64,000 bases of DNA, from positions 1 to 64,000 of the forward strand of contig CABVSR010000002.1 in NCBI GenBank assembly GCA_902500995.1, read 5' to 3'. Numbering within the stretch: position 1 is the first letter of the stretch; the number at the start of each line of letters is the position of its first letter. Below, piece after piece: positions 24,774 through 34,028 of the stretch. The stretch comes from an uncultured Nitrospira sp. Its GTDB lineage: Bacteria > Nitrospirota > Nitrospiria > Nitrospirales > Nitrospiraceae. The notes under the pieces are model-generated. The model was not told where the DNA came from, did not search any database, and saw nothing but the letters and a program-made list of their open reading frames with translations. A program made the translations under genes and the position numbers.

Positions 24774-25679
24774 GTGTCGGCATCGCTGACCAGCACATCA
24801 CCGCGATGGAATCCCTGGAAGCTCGGAGGCTTGGGATGGAAAGAGCTCGGGCATCGGCTGTGGATCGACAGTCAGAAGGATGAAATTCTCGGCCGTGCCG
24901 CTCAATTGGCCTATTATTTCCTCCTGGCTCTCTTCCCCGCCCTGCTATTTCTCACCGCGCTGCTGGGTCTCTTTCCGCTTGAACGGGTGCTGCCGGAGCT
25001 GATGGCCTACTTGCGGACGGTCTTGCCCGCGGATGCCTTGTCATTGCTGCAAAAATATCTCGATAACGTGGTGACCGGCACCGGCAGCGACATCCTGTCG
25101 CTGGGCCTCCTCGGAGCACTGTGGGCGTCATCAAGCGGCGTGACGGCAATTATGGAATCGCTGAATGTGGTGTACGGCGCCGAAGAGAGCCGCCCCTTTT
25201 GGAAAGTTCGTCTCGTCGCCGCCCTGCTGACGATCGGGCTCGCGGCGTTCATCATCGTCTCCATTACGCTGATCCTCTATGGCGAACGCATCGGCGAGTG
25301 GATTGCCGATATCGTGGGACTGGGATGGTTATTCCTGCTGGCGTGGAACGTCCTGCAATGGCCTGTCGCATTTGCGCTGATGCTGTTGGCACTCGCGATC
25401 GTCTATGCCGTCTGTCCCGACGTCGAGCATGATTGGCGGTGGGTGACACCGGGATCTGTCGTGGCCGTCGTGTTGTGGATGGGTCTATCCCTGGGGTTTA
25501 AAGCCTACGTCGATCATTTCGGCAATTACAATGCGGCCTACGGGTCTATCGCCGGAGTCATCGTGCTGATGTTGTGGCTGTATCTGACGGGCGTGGTGAT
25601 CTTGCTCGGCGGCGAAATTAACGCGCAGATCGAACGTGCGGCTATGGCCTTGCGATCGTCTCCCGCACGGTCTGCCTAG
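24774..25679 (+). CDS. YihY/BrkB-family membrane protein (first copy)
   Basis: A 301-residue inner-membrane protein with about six helices. Family blocks are RAAQLAYYFLLALFPALLFL, LGLLGALWASSSGVTAIMES, WRWVTPGSVVAVVLWMGLS and YGSIAGVIVLMLWLYLTGV. The family was once called ribonuclease BN; the membrane members are now thought to be transport or envelope proteins. GTG 24774 has GAGGAG seven bases before it. A second YihY protein is encoded at 51029. Confidence 0.88.
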   Translation: MSASLTSTSPRWNPWKLGGLGWKELGHRLWIDSQKDEILGRAAQLAYYFLLALFPALLFLTALLGLFPLERVLPELMAYLRTVLPADALSLLQKYLDNVVTGTGSDILSLGLLGALWASSSGVTAIMESLNVVYGAEESRPFWKVRLVAALLTIGLAAFIIVSITLILYGERIGEWIADIVGLGWLFLLAWNVLQWPVAFALMLLALAIVYAVCPDVEHDWRWVTPGSVVAVVLWMGLSLGFKAYVDHFGNYNAAYGSIAGVIVLMLWLYLTGVVILLGGEINAQIERAAMALRSSPARSA

Positions 25680-25738
25680 AAGCTCGTGCCGGTCCTCGTC
25701 CGGTCCCATGCTGAGAGACAATAAGGAGCGAGCGTGCC

Positions 25739-26938
25739 ATGACCCCGGGATACGGCGAGACCCTCAAAGAAGCACCACCGCACGTGGCGGTTCCCGATGA
25801 ACCTGCTGCCTCGCCGGCCGATCGCCATTTGTGGGAAATCACTCCGATACGCGACCTGCTCTGGTTGGGCGGCATCCTGTTTGTGCTGTGGTTCGGGTAT
25901 TATCTGCGCGGCGTCTTTACGCCTGTCCTGATTGCACTGCTCCTGGCCTATCTGGTCAATCCACTCGTCAGACGCGCGGAGACAAGCTGGCATGTTCCAC
26001 GGCCCGTGACGGTTTCCGTCATCTTGCTCGTTTCGGCGCTGGTGTTCGGCGGGCTCGTCACCTGGCTGGGCCCCTTGCTTGCCGAACAGGTGCAATCCTT
26101 CGCCGAGCGTGTGCCGGGATATCTTCAGAGCATCGCCAAACAATATCATGTGACCCTGGGAGACTTCTCCGGCCCCCTGTCATCGATCGCCACTAATCTG
26201 CGCGACGATCCCCTGGCCATGCTGAAACCGATTTTCTCCGGCACCGGGCAAGCCTTCGGTGTCCTGGGCGCCGTGATCGGCACCACGGCCGACGTGACAC
26301 TGGCGCTGGTCTTGGTCCCGATTTATTTCTTTTTCTTCGCCTGGCAGTTCGATCGCTCACTCACACAGCTCCGGCGATATATCCCGGCGGACTACCGCCC
26401 GCGCGCGCGCCATATCGTGCGCAGGATGGATCAGGCCGTCAGCGGGTTCTTCCGGGGAAGGTTGACGATTGCCCTCGCCTGTGTCGTGCTGTACTCGGCG
26501 GGATGGGCGCTGACCGGAGTCCGGTACTGGTTCATCCTCGGTCTTATCACCGGCGTCCTTACCATCATTCCCTACGCCTCCTTGGTCGGCTGGCCGCTCG
26601 CGATTCTGCTGAAATATCTCGACGGATTTACGTCCGGGGCAGGCGCTTTCGACATGATGACGGTCGTCGTCTGGCCCTCCGTCGCGTACCTCGTGGTGCA
26701 ATTCATCGAGAGCTGGTTGCTCACCCCCTGGGTGCAAAGCCAGTCCATGGAAATGAGCGCCGTGACCGTCTTGATCGTGGTGTTCATCGGCGGTGCGTTG
26801 GGCGGGTTTTATGGCCTGCTCCTGGCGATTCCGGTCGCCGCCTGTCTCAATATCCTGCTGCAGGAGCTGGTGCTGCCCCGGCTCGAACGGAAAGCGGCGC
26901 TTTCTTCTCGCCCCATCCCTGAAAGGACGTATGAATGA
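25739..26938 (+). CDS. AI-2E-family transporter (PerM/TqsA-like)
   Basis: A 399-residue membrane protein with about eight helices. The hallmark segments GVFTPVLIALLLAYLVNPLV, PIYFFFFAWQFD and LGLITGVLTIIPYASLVGWP are present, and FIGGALGGFYGLLLAIPVAA near the C-terminus is typical. Members export small molecules; some act as Na+/H+ exchangers. AAGGAGCG precedes ATG 25739. The stop overlaps the start of the next gene (ATGA). Confidence 0.88.
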   Translation: MTPGYGETLKEAPPHVAVPDEPAASPADRHLWEITPIRDLLWLGGILFVLWFGYYLRGVFTPVLIALLLAYLVNPLVRRAETSWHVPRPVTVSVILLVSALVFGGLVTWLGPLLAEQVQSFAERVPGYLQSIAKQYHVTLGDFSGPLSSIATNLRDDPLAMLKPIFSGTGQAFGVLGAVIGTTADVTLALVLVPIYFFFFAWQFDRSLTQLRRYIPADYRPRARHIVRRMDQAVSGFFRGRLTIALACVVLYSAGWALTGVRYWFILGLITGVLTIIPYASLVGWPLAILLKYLDGFTSGAGAFDMMTVVVWPSVAYLVVQFIESWLLTPWVQSQSMEMSAVTVLIVVFIGGALGGFYGLLLAIPVAACLNILLQELVLPRLERKAALSSRPIPERTYE

Positions 26939-28686
26939 CGACCACGGTGGCGGATCTTCTGGTTCAGCGGCTGATCGACTGGGGTGTCGATACTATTTTC
27001 AGTTTGCCGGGCGACGGCATCAACGGGATCTACGAAGCGTTGAGAACCAGGCAGGATCGGATCGCCCTGATCCTGGTCCGGCACGAAGAATCGGCCGCGC
27101 TCGCCGCCTGCGGCTATGCCAAATTCACCAGACGGTTAGGCGTCTGCCTGGCGACATCCGGTCCGGGGGGCATCCACCTCCTCAACGGCTTGTACGATGC
27201 GAAATGCGACGGGCAGCCCGTGCTCGCCATCACCGGGCATACGTACCACGATTTGATCGGCACCCACTATCAACAGGATGTGGACCTGGACCGGCTCTGT
27301 GGAGATGTCGCCGCCTATAGCCAGAGAGTCATGAGTCCGACTCATGTCGGTAACGTCGTAGATGAAGCGATCAAGACGGCCATTTCACGGCGGACGGTGG
27401 CCCATATCACCATTCCAAAAGACATTCAGGATTGGAGCGTCGAACAGCAGGCCTCTAAGGCCAACGTTCCCGGTCATAGCGGCGATCTGTACAGCGATCC
27501 GCTACCCCTCCCCTCGCGATCGCTGATCGAAAAGGCCGCGGCGGTCATCAACGCCGGGACAAAAATCGCCATCCTGGCAGGCCGGGGTTGTTTGGGCGCG
27601 AAAGCCGAAGTGTTGCAGCTGGCCGATTTGCTCGGCGCGCCGATCGTCAAGCCACTCCTCGGTAAGGCTGTCGTCCCGGACGATCACCCCTTGACCACCG
27701 GCGGCATCGGCCTCCTCGGCACGGCTCCTTCGCAGGAAGTGCTCGAAACCTGCGACACCCTCATTATCGCCGGCACGAGCTTTCCGTATTTGGAGTTTTA
27801 TCCTAAACCGGGCCAGGCGCGTGCCGTGCAAATCGATTTGGATGCGGCGCGGATCGGCTTGCGGTATCCCGTCGAGGTGGGGCTCGTCGGACATTGCTGG
27901 GATGTCCTCCGCGCTTTGTTGCCGCTCCTGGAGAAGAAAGCTGATCGGACGTTCCTCGGCGCCGCGCAAGCCAGGATGCGACAGTGGAATGACCTCATGG
28001 AGGAACGTGGCACGCGGATGGACGCCCCGCTCAAGCCCCAGGTCGTCGTCCGCACGGTCAATGAGTTCCTCGCGGATGACGCCATCATCTGCTGCGACAC
28101 AGGCACGGTCACCACCTGGGCGGCCCGGCATATCACCATCAAAGGCAACATGGAGTTTTCGGCCTCCGGCACCCTGGCTTCGATGGGAAACGGACTTCCC
28201 TACAGTCTCGGCGCAGGCATCGCCTATCCCGGGCGTCAGATCGTCTGTCTCGCGGGAGACGGAGGGTACACCATGCTGATGGGAGAAATGGCTACACTCG
28301 TGCGCTATGGCCTGCGCGTGAAAATCATCGTGCTGAAGAATAATCTTCTCGGCATGATCAAGTGGGAGCAGCTTGCGTTCGAAGGCAACCCGCAATACGG
28401 CGTGGACCTCCACCCGATCGACTTTGCGCTGTTTGCCAAGGCCTGCGGCGCCGCGGGCTTCACTGTGGATGATCCGCGCCAGGTCCGCGACGTCCTGCGG
28501 GAAGCCTTCGCGATCCCGGGCCCGGCGCTGGTTGAAGCCGTGATCGATCCGCTGGAACCTCCGCTGCCCGGCAAAATCACCACGGAACAGGCCTGGCAAT
28601 TTGCGAAGGCGCTGGCCAGGGGCCAGGAGGACCGGTGGAGCATTCTCAAAACGTTGGTCGAGAGTAAAATCCGGCAGGTAGTGTGA
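26935..28686 (+). CDS. Thiamine-diphosphate enzyme, pyruvate oxidase/dehydrogenase (PoxB) like
   Basis: A 583-residue enzyme with the three-domain ThDP fold. The N-terminal Pyr domain holds the catalytic Glu in LVRHEESAALAACGYA; the middle domain resembles FAD-binding PoxB/acetolactate-synthase types; the C-terminal PP domain has the diphosphate motif CLAGDGGYTMLMGEMATLV through VLKNN (about 438-470). Length and the short basic-amphipathic C-terminus resemble PoxB, which oxidises pyruvate to acetate and CO2 and feeds quinones, but acetolactate synthase or another decarboxylase cannot be excluded. The gene overlaps the AI-2E gene by four bases. Confidence 0.82.
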   Translation: MTTTVADLLVQRLIDWGVDTIFSLPGDGINGIYEALRTRQDRIALILVRHEESAALAACGYAKFTRRLGVCLATSGPGGIHLLNGLYDAKCDGQPVLAITGHTYHDLIGTHYQQDVDLDRLCGDVAAYSQRVMSPTHVGNVVDEAIKTAISRRTVAHITIPKDIQDWSVEQQASKANVPGHSGDLYSDPLPLPSRSLIEKAAAVINAGTKIAILAGRGCLGAKAEVLQLADLLGAPIVKPLLGKAVVPDDHPLTTGGIGLLGTAPSQEVLETCDTLIIAGTSFPYLEFYPKPGQARAVQIDLDAARIGLRYPVEVGLVGHCWDVLRALLPLLEKKADRTFLGAAQARMRQWNDLMEERGTRMDAPLKPQVVVRTVNEFLADDAIICCDTGTVTTWAARHITIKGNMEFSASGTLASMGNGLPYSLGAGIAYPGRQIVCLAGDGGYTMLMGEMATLVRYGLRVKIIVLKNNLLGMIKWEQLAFEGNPQYGVDLHPIDFALFAKACGAAGFTVDDPRQVRDVLREAFAIPGPALVEAVIDPLEPPLPGKITTEQAWQFAKALARGQEDRWSILKTLVESKIRQVV

Positions 28687-28730
28687 GGGGAAGCACCGCG
28701 ATTACTGTTCACCTAACAGAAGGAACTTCT

Positions 28731-29102
28731 ATGGAACCGATCGGCCGCCGAAGGTGGGTGATAGCGGAGGGATATATTCCGTCTCAAAGCCATGGGCCGG
28801 AGCCGCAGATGACGAGCCACGAGACTGTCTGCATTCTCAACTCATCCGATCAAGATGCGACCGTCCATATCACCATCTTCTATGCGGACCGCGAACCGGT
28901 AGGGCCCTATATCGTTCAGGTTCCCGCCCGTCGAACCAGGCATGTCCGATTCAATGATCTGAGCGACCCCGCTCCCATACCCCGGGATACGGACTATGCC
29001 AGCCTCATCGACTCAAACGTGCGCATCGTCGTGCAACATACCAGGCTCGACTCGCGCCAGGCTGAAAACGCCCTCTTCAGCACCATGGCTTTCCCCGTCT
29101 AA
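28731..29102 (+). CDS. Sensory rhodopsin transducer (ASRT) family protein
   Basis: A 123-residue soluble beta-rich protein matching the Anabaena sensory rhodopsin transducer family nearly end to end: RRRWVIAEGYIPSQSHGPEP, SHETVCILNSSDQDATVHIT, FYADREPVGPYIVQVPARRT, FNDLSDP and VVQHTRLDSRQAENALFST. AAGGA precedes ATG 28731; the frame continues upstream without support. In Anabaena the family forms tetramers that bind the photoreceptor or DNA. No microbial rhodopsin is encoded in this window, so its partner here is unknown; many members occur without rhodopsin. Confidence 0.87.
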   Translation: MEPIGRRRWVIAEGYIPSQSHGPEPQMTSHETVCILNSSDQDATVHITIFYADREPVGPYIVQVPARRTRHVRFNDLSDPAPIPRDTDYASLIDSNVRIVVQHTRLDSRQAENALFSTMAFPV

Positions 29103-29109
29103 TCGCATC

Positions 29110-29310
29110 TAGCAGGATGTTGAAAAAGTCCGCCAGCTTTGTTCTCGCGTCGTTCAGAGGCTCAACGTACTCGGAGTACGCTTCGCCGCTTCACTTGCTG
29201 CGGCCGCGCTGGACGGCCATTTTGAACATCCTGTGCGCGGACGGTGCGTGTTCTCAGACGGTGGAGACTTGCTCTCTAGCGACCTTCCAAGTAGTTTTTC
29301 AACAGCCTGG
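29110..29310. repeat. CAGGATGTTGAAAAA interspersed element, copy 1
   Basis: About 200 bases: left end TAGCAGGATGTTGAAAAAGT at 29110, a middle unit ending AACATCCTG near 29232, and a right end TTTTTCAACAGCCTG at 29295-29309 whose reverse complement CAGGCTGTTGAAAAA matches the left end. There is no coding content. A diverged copy lies at 47034-47270. Confidence 0.7.
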
Positions 29311-29394
29311 TGGTCGGGCTTCCAATCATACGACGCTTCTCGCTGCGAGCCGGAACTTCACATGCCGCAAGACGCGCGGCAGGCGATCACACAA

Positions 29395-29658
29395 TTACGC
29401 CGCCCGCACGACCTCGTTCTGAACCGGCGCCGTCTGCGCGGCACGATTCCGGAGAATCACTTCGTCCGTGATGTCGCCACACTGCACGCACCGCATGGCC
29501 ATGAACCAATATCCGCCCAAACTTTCACCGATATCCATGCAGCGTTCATCGACCAGGAATCCTCCACAGCGGAGGCAATGGCACTGGTCGCTCTGCAGTG
29601 GAGCGGGAATGTGTCTGGTTCGTCCATTGAGAGGCAGGGTTCTCGTCGTGGCGTTCAT
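29395..29658 (-). CDS. Small zinc-ribbon-like protein, 87 residues
   Basis: A short soluble protein with two CxxC pairs: CHCLRCGGFLVDERC and MAMRCVQCGDITDEVI. The 28-residue spacing suggests a single treble-clef or zinc-ribbon site. AAAGGAGCACC precedes ATG 29658. An island palindrome promoter lies about 60 bases upstream on the same strand. No enzymatic motif; a regulatory or nucleic-acid-binding role is a guess. Confidence 0.7.
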   Translation of the reverse strand: MNATTRTLPLNGRTRHIPAPLQSDQCHCLRCGGFLVDERCMDIGESLGGYWFMAMRCVQCGDITDEVILRNRAAQTAPVQNEVVRAA

Positions 29659-29719
29659 ACGGTGCTCCTTTCATGTGATCCGTTTTGTTCGGCGGACGGT
29701 CCACCGATTGTTATGATCA

Positions 29720-29765
29720 CTGATAACAGTCCCGTACGATTCACTCTACTAGCACTCCCCCCAGG
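29720..29765 (-). promoter_or_regulatory. Island palindrome promoter (zinc-ribbon gene)
   Basis: On the reverse strand: CCTGGG (29765-29760), six bases, GCTAGT (29753-29748), 22 bases, TATCAG (29725-29720). The start codon is about 55 bases further on. The left half-site is degenerate. Confidence 0.5.
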
Positions 29766-29793
29766 TGGCCTAGCAAAGCACCCTGGCGAATAA

Positions 29794-32421
29794 TTATCGC
29801 TCCGCAATGAGTTTGCGCAGCATCAGCTTTGTGATGCGTTGCCGCCTCGTGAAATATTGTTTCCACGGATCCTGCCGCAAGTGCTCTAGCCTCTCCGAAA
29901 TATTCTCGACGGTAAAATAATCGGAGCGCCTGTCGTTCGACAATTCGTCCCACGCCAGCGGCACCGATACAGGCGCTCCAGACCTGGCCCTCGTCGAATA
30001 GGCCGCCACCGCCGTGGCCCCTCTGCCATTGCGCAGGTAATCGATGAAGATCTTGCCCTTGCGTTTCTGTTTGGACATGGTGGCGAGGAATCGCTCCGGG
30101 ATGGCGCGGGAGAGATGATCCGCCACGGCCTTGGAGAAGGTCTTGACCTCGTCCCACGTATGTGCGCGCTGCAGCGGCACCACGACGTGCAGTCCCTTGC
30201 CGCCGGTCGTCTTGACGAACGAGACCAGCTCCAACTCCTCGAGCAGAGTGCGTGTCAGCTGCGCGCCTTCGATGACCAAGGGCCATTCCACCGCCGGATC
30301 GGGATCGAGGTCCAGAATCATGCGGTCCGGCTTTTCGAGTTGGTCGCGCTTCGCCCCCCACGTATGCAACTCCAAGACGCCCATTTGCACCAAGCCCACC
30401 AGCGCCGGAAGGGAATCGGCAACCATGTACCAGGACGAGGACCCGTTCTCCTCAGGAATCTCCACCCGCCCGACGACTTTGGGAATATGATCCCCGGCAT
30501 GCTTCTGGTAAAAACACTCTTTCTTATATCCCTCCGGGCAGCGGACGAGCGTCAGAGGCCGATCCTCGAGATGCGGCAGAATCCACTCGCTCACGGCCTC
30601 GTAATAACGCGCGAGCGCGAGCTTGGTGAGGCCTTGTTCCGGAAACAGCACCCGATCCGGATGGCTCAACGTGACGCCGCTGACGACGGCCTCGCCGTCG
30701 GATGACTGCACGCGGGCCTTGTATGCTTTCTGCTTGGCTTTCTTGCGGCCGACATGAGACGTCCGGCCCTGTGCCTCAGCCTCTGTGGCGGCGGAAGCCG
30801 GCAAGGCCCGTTCATGCACGATCGTCCGGGGATCCTTATCTTCACGCAAACCTTGAAACGACGCCTGGCGCAGCTGCCCCTCCTGAGTCCACTCGGCGAA
30901 GGCCACTTCGGCAACCAGCGCAGGCTTGACCCAGTGCACCCCCCGCGCCTCGCTCCCCCTGGGCGGATTGACGAAGGCAGGCTGCTTCTGCTCGAGCTTC
31001 TTCAATCGCGCGTGTAGCTCCTTAAGAGAGCGGTCGGTAAATCCGGTTCCCGTGCGCCCAGCAAATTGGAGCCGCCCCTGATGGTCATAGACGCCGAGCA
31101 GCAGGGCCCCGAACGCGCTGCGTGAGCCGGATGGGTCGGTAAATCCGCCGATCACGAATTCCTGCCGGCGCCCGCACTTCACTTTCACCCAATTTCGATT
31201 TCTGCCGGCGAGATAGGGCGCCTCGGCCCGTTTCGCGATCAATCCTTCCATGCCGCTCCGGCAGGCTTCGGCAAAGGCCACGTCTCCTCGGCCGGAAATG
31301 TGATCGCTGTACTGAATCACGGATGACGCAGGGCGATCCTTCAGCAGCGCGGCAAGCAGGCGTTTGCGTTCGCGCAAAGCAACTTCCCGCAAATCGAATC
31401 CGTCCAGATACAAAAGATCGAAGACGTAATACATCAAATTGCTGTCTGAACGCGCGTCGAACGCGTTTTGCAATCGCTGGAAGCTGATGCGGCCGTCCGG
31501 CAACAGCGCCACCACCTCGCCGTCCAGCCAGGCGGTACGGCAAGGCAGCTCCGCAGTCGCCGCCGCAATGTGCGGCAACTTGGCCGTCCAATCGTGGCCG
31601 TTTCTGGTGAGGAGTCTGGTCTGGCCGTCCTGCAGGCGGCACAAGATCCGGTACCCGTCATACTTCAATTCATGGACCCAGTCGTCGCCCTCTGGAGAAG
31701 CCGTCACCAGGGTAGCCAGTTGCGGGGCGATCCAGTCCTCCTGGGACGCTTTGCGGGCACCGGCGGCGGGGGATCTCGCCGCAGGGCGAGACGCGCGCGG
31801 CTTGAGCTTGGAGGTCGTCGTCGTGGTTCGATTGGAATGCCAAACGGCAGGATCATCGGATGCGATTTGTTCGAGGTTCTTGCCACTTGCGACACTGGCC
31901 GTCAAACGGTCGGTCACGTCGCTTTGCCTGCCCTTTCGCGCCTCTCCGTCCTGTTCCTTGATCAGCAGCCAGTTTTCCTTCCCCGCCTCCTGGCGGCCGC
32001 CCATCCGAACCAGGTTCCAAACCCCATGGAGCTTTTCGCCGTGCAGAGTAAATTTCAGACGCCCGCGGCGATACTCCTTTTCCGCATCGCCGATCGGCTC
32101 CCAGTAGCCACGATCCCAGAGCAGGACCGTGCCGGCGCCATATTGTTTGGGAGGAATGATGCCTTCGAACGAGGCGTAATCGAGCGGATGGTCCTCGACA
32201 TGGACCGCCAGCCGTTTCTGCGCAGGATCCAAACTCGGGCCTTTCGGAACCGCCCAGCTCTTCAACGTGCCGCCCAATTCGAGGCGAAAGTCGTAATGCA
32301 ACCGGCTCGCGGCGTGTTTTTGAATCACAAAACGCAAGCGGGGCCCGGCAGGTATCTCCTTGCCCCGTGGTTCAGGGGTCTGTCGGAAGTTTCGTTTCTT
32401 CCAATACTGGCTGAGTCCCAT
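29794..32421 (-). CDS. ligD: ATP-dependent DNA ligase D (PE-ligase-polymerase)
   Basis: An 875-residue multifunctional non-homologous end-joining enzyme. In order: an N-terminal 3'-phosphoesterase domain (FVIQKHAASRLHYDFRLELG, residues about 30-160), a central ligase with the nucleotidyl-acceptor Lys in VHELKYDGYRILCR (about residue 250) and downstream motifs DGEVVALLPDG and EGLIAKR, and a C-terminal primase-like polymerase (SHPDRVLFPEQGLTKLALAR from about 585, with DLDPDP and TTGGKGLHVVVPL). It processes and seals double-strand breaks with Ku, encoded at 40229. It lies 30 bases after an Slp lipoprotein gene on the same strand, an unusual partner. Confidence 0.95.
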   Translation of the reverse strand: MGLSQYWKKRNFRQTPEPRGKEIPAGPRLRFVIQKHAASRLHYDFRLELGGTLKSWAVPKGPSLDPAQKRLAVHVEDHPLDYASFEGIIPPKQYGAGTVLLWDRGYWEPIGDAEKEYRRGRLKFTLHGEKLHGVWNLVRMGGRQEAGKENWLLIKEQDGEARKGRQSDVTDRLTASVASGKNLEQIASDDPAVWHSNRTTTTTSKLKPRASRPAARSPAAGARKASQEDWIAPQLATLVTASPEGDDWVHELKYDGYRILCRLQDGQTRLLTRNGHDWTAKLPHIAAATAELPCRTAWLDGEVVALLPDGRISFQRLQNAFDARSDSNLMYYVFDLLYLDGFDLREVALRERKRLLAALLKDRPASSVIQYSDHISGRGDVAFAEACRSGMEGLIAKRAEAPYLAGRNRNWVKVKCGRRQEFVIGGFTDPSGSRSAFGALLLGVYDHQGRLQFAGRTGTGFTDRSLKELHARLKKLEQKQPAFVNPPRGSEARGVHWVKPALVAEVAFAEWTQEGQLRQASFQGLREDKDPRTIVHERALPASAATEAEAQGRTSHVGRKKAKQKAYKARVQSSDGEAVVSGVTLSHPDRVLFPEQGLTKLALARYYEAVSEWILPHLEDRPLTLVRCPEGYKKECFYQKHAGDHIPKVVGRVEIPEENGSSSWYMVADSLPALVGLVQMGVLELHTWGAKRDQLEKPDRMILDLDPDPAVEWPLVIEGAQLTRTLLEELELVSFVKTTGGKGLHVVVPLQRAHTWDEVKTFSKAVADHLSRAIPERFLATMSKQKRKGKIFIDYLRNGRGATAVAAYSTRARSGAPVSVPLAWDELSNDRRSDYFTVENISERLEHLRQDPWKQYFTRRQRITKLMLRKLIAER

Positions 32422-32451
32422 GCTGTCCCCGCTCCGGCGTCAGAGACGCAG

Positions 32452-33201
32452 TTACTTTTGGAATTGAGGCGGGACGCCGGCAGGCGGCGCTCCACCCGAA
32501 CCGGCTCCTCCTCCACCTCCCCCGTAATAAAATGGACCGTAGAAGGGATAGCCGTAATAGGGATAGCCCCCGTACCATCCGCCTAATCCTCCATAGGGTC
32601 CCCAATAGGAATAGGGGTACGCGTACATTGAACGACCATAGGGGTAGGCAAAGGGGGCGGCGCTGATCGGCGGATCGACTTCATCCCAATCAACGATGTG
32701 CTTCGCCTGGATCACGGGAAAGGTATAGTCCCCGTCGTCCACCCTACGCGTGACCGGCTCGGTGACTTCACCGACGATCGTTAGGGGCGTTCCCGCATCG
32801 ACCACGGCGGGATCCAGAAATTCCCCTCGCTTCACCGCCAGGAATCGGCCCTGGGATTTGCTGCGGTCGCCGGTCGGCGCCGCGCCCGATCCGGTCGGGA
32901 TTTGCAGCACTTCAATTTCCGTTCGATCTTTCGCCCGCTTGCTCTTCAGAACAATTCCGCTGAGCATGACCACCTTGCCTTGGAAGCCCGCCGGATTCGC
33001 CTTCAGTTCACGGAAGCTAATGCTGGGATCAATCTGCTGTTGAACGTGGTCGGGCAAAATTTTATCCAGCAAGTCGCGCCCGGATTGATGCGCGCTTTGC
33101 GCGCAGCCGGACAGCTGGCCGCATAACAGGGCTGCAAAGAGCCATCGCTGTACCAGTCGCTTAGAAATGGTACGACACTCCGAGCATGAGGTGTTGCGCA
33201 T
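32452..33201 (-). CDS. Slp-family outer-membrane lipoprotein (first of three)
   Basis: About 249 residues with lipobox LSGC. The Slp domain reads ISFRELKANPAGFQGKVVML, KDRTEIEVLQIP, SQGRFLAVKRGEFLDPAVV and PLTIVGEVTEPV. A long Gly/Tyr/Pro-rich tail (YPYSYWGPYGGLGGWYGGYP) follows. Slp proteins are starvation- or acid-induced outer-membrane lipoproteins of unknown biochemistry. The start is uncertain: ATG 33201 gives a basic N-region and overlaps the upstream barrel gene by 41 bases, but lacks a ribosome binding site. LigD follows on the same strand. Confidence 0.8.
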   Translation of the reverse strand: MRNTSCSECRTISKRLVQRWLFAALLCGQLSGCAQSAHQSGRDLLDKILPDHVQQQIDPSISFRELKANPAGFQGKVVMLSGIVLKSKRAKDRTEIEVLQIPTGSGAAPTGDRSKSQGRFLAVKRGEFLDPAVVDAGTPLTIVGEVTEPVTRRVDDGDYTFPVIQAKHIVDWDEVDPPISAAPFAYPYGRSMYAYPYSYWGPYGGLGGWYGGYPYYGYPFYGPFYYGGGGGGAGSGGAPPAGVPPQFQK

Positions 33202-33829
33202 TGTAGTCGCCGTTGAATCCTTGTCCCTGGGGGAACGCGCCGGTGAACTCGAATGTCGCCTGGGAATATTTGTATTCAGTAAACACCGCCACATAGGGCG
33301 TCACGAAGGCCCTGATCCCCGCAAGCAGGTTCAAGCCCGAGGCGACATCCGTATCTCCCCTCGTGGTGGCCGAATCTCCGATCCGGCCGATCATCGCCGC
33401 CGCTCCAATGCCGGCGTAGGGCTGAAACGTGACCCCAGGATATCGCACGAGAAGATTCACGCCGACATTCGTCACCCGCATGTGGACACCGGGCACATTC
33501 GGCCTGGTAGCGGTCGGGGGCAACTCCTTGATGTGGGGTGAACTGTGAAACACATCCAACTCGATACCGAACCACCCGTTTCCTGGATACCTTCCCAGCT
33601 TCAGGCCATAGGCCAGGCTGTTTTTGAGGTCAAAGTCTATCGCCCGGGACCCTTCTAAGCTGCCCGTACCACGAATATCGCTGAGCTGATCGGCAAAGTT
33701 CGGGCCGAATTGCCCCGCCACATACCATTCGGCTGCGACCGGCACCGCCCAAAGCCAGCTTGCGAGAAACAGACAATTCGCAACGATCATGCGCCGCAGA
33801 AACTCAGCCAGGCCCGGCAACTCCGCCAT
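33161..33829 (-). CDS. Small outer-membrane beta-barrel protein (OmpA/OmpW-like fold)
   Basis: A 222-residue exported protein. Signal peptide in MIVANCLFLASWLWAVPVAA; the mature chain starts EWYVAGQFGPNFAD and ends QHLMLGVSYHF with a terminal Phe, as in eight-stranded barrels. Internal strands (YGLKLGRYPGNGWFGIELDV, FQPYAGIGAAAMIG) fit the outer-membrane beta-barrel domain. GAAGGA eight bases before ATG 33829 supports the start. It heads a unit with an Slp lipoprotein and LigD, preceded by a well-formed island palindrome promoter. Confidence 0.77.
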   Translation of the reverse strand: MAELPGLAEFLRRMIVANCLFLASWLWAVPVAAEWYVAGQFGPNFADQLSDIRGTGSLEGSRAIDFDLKNSLAYGLKLGRYPGNGWFGIELDVFHSSPHIKELPPTATRPNVPGVHMRVTNVGVNLLVRYPGVTFQPYAGIGAAAMIGRIGDSATTRGDTDVASGLNLLAGIRAFVTPYVAVFTEYKYSQATFEFTGAFPQGQGFNGDYNAQHLMLGVSYHF

Positions 33830-33863
33830 GCTCCTTATCCTTCACAAAAGTAGATCGGCCTCC

Positions 33864-33909
33864 ACTCTACAAGACCGCCTACATCGGAGTACCTGGCTGA
33901 AACCCTAGT
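33864..33909 (-). promoter_or_regulatory. Island palindrome promoter (barrel-Slp-ligD unit)
   Basis: Reverse strand: ACTAGG (33909-33904), six bases, GCCAGG (33897-33892), 22 bases, TAGAGT (33869-33864). ATG 33829 lies about 28 bases after the predicted start. It would place ligD under this control. Confidence 0.6.
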
Positions 33910-33935
33910 CACGCGTCACGATGTTCAGAGTGATT

Positions 33936-33968
33936 CCTAGTGGCGCTTTGTTCGAAAGCCGGTACGTT
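33936..33968 (+). promoter_or_regulatory. Island half-site promoter (DUF2254 gene)
   Basis: CCTAGT (33936-33941), 21 bases, TACGTT (33963-33968). The left half-site is poor (TTCAGA). ATG 34029 lies about 55 bases after the predicted start. Confidence 0.45.
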
Positions 33969-34028
33969 CTCACCAAAGGAGTGCAGCCACCAGATCGAGG
34001 GTTCGCGACCGAGCAACGAGAAGTGCCC

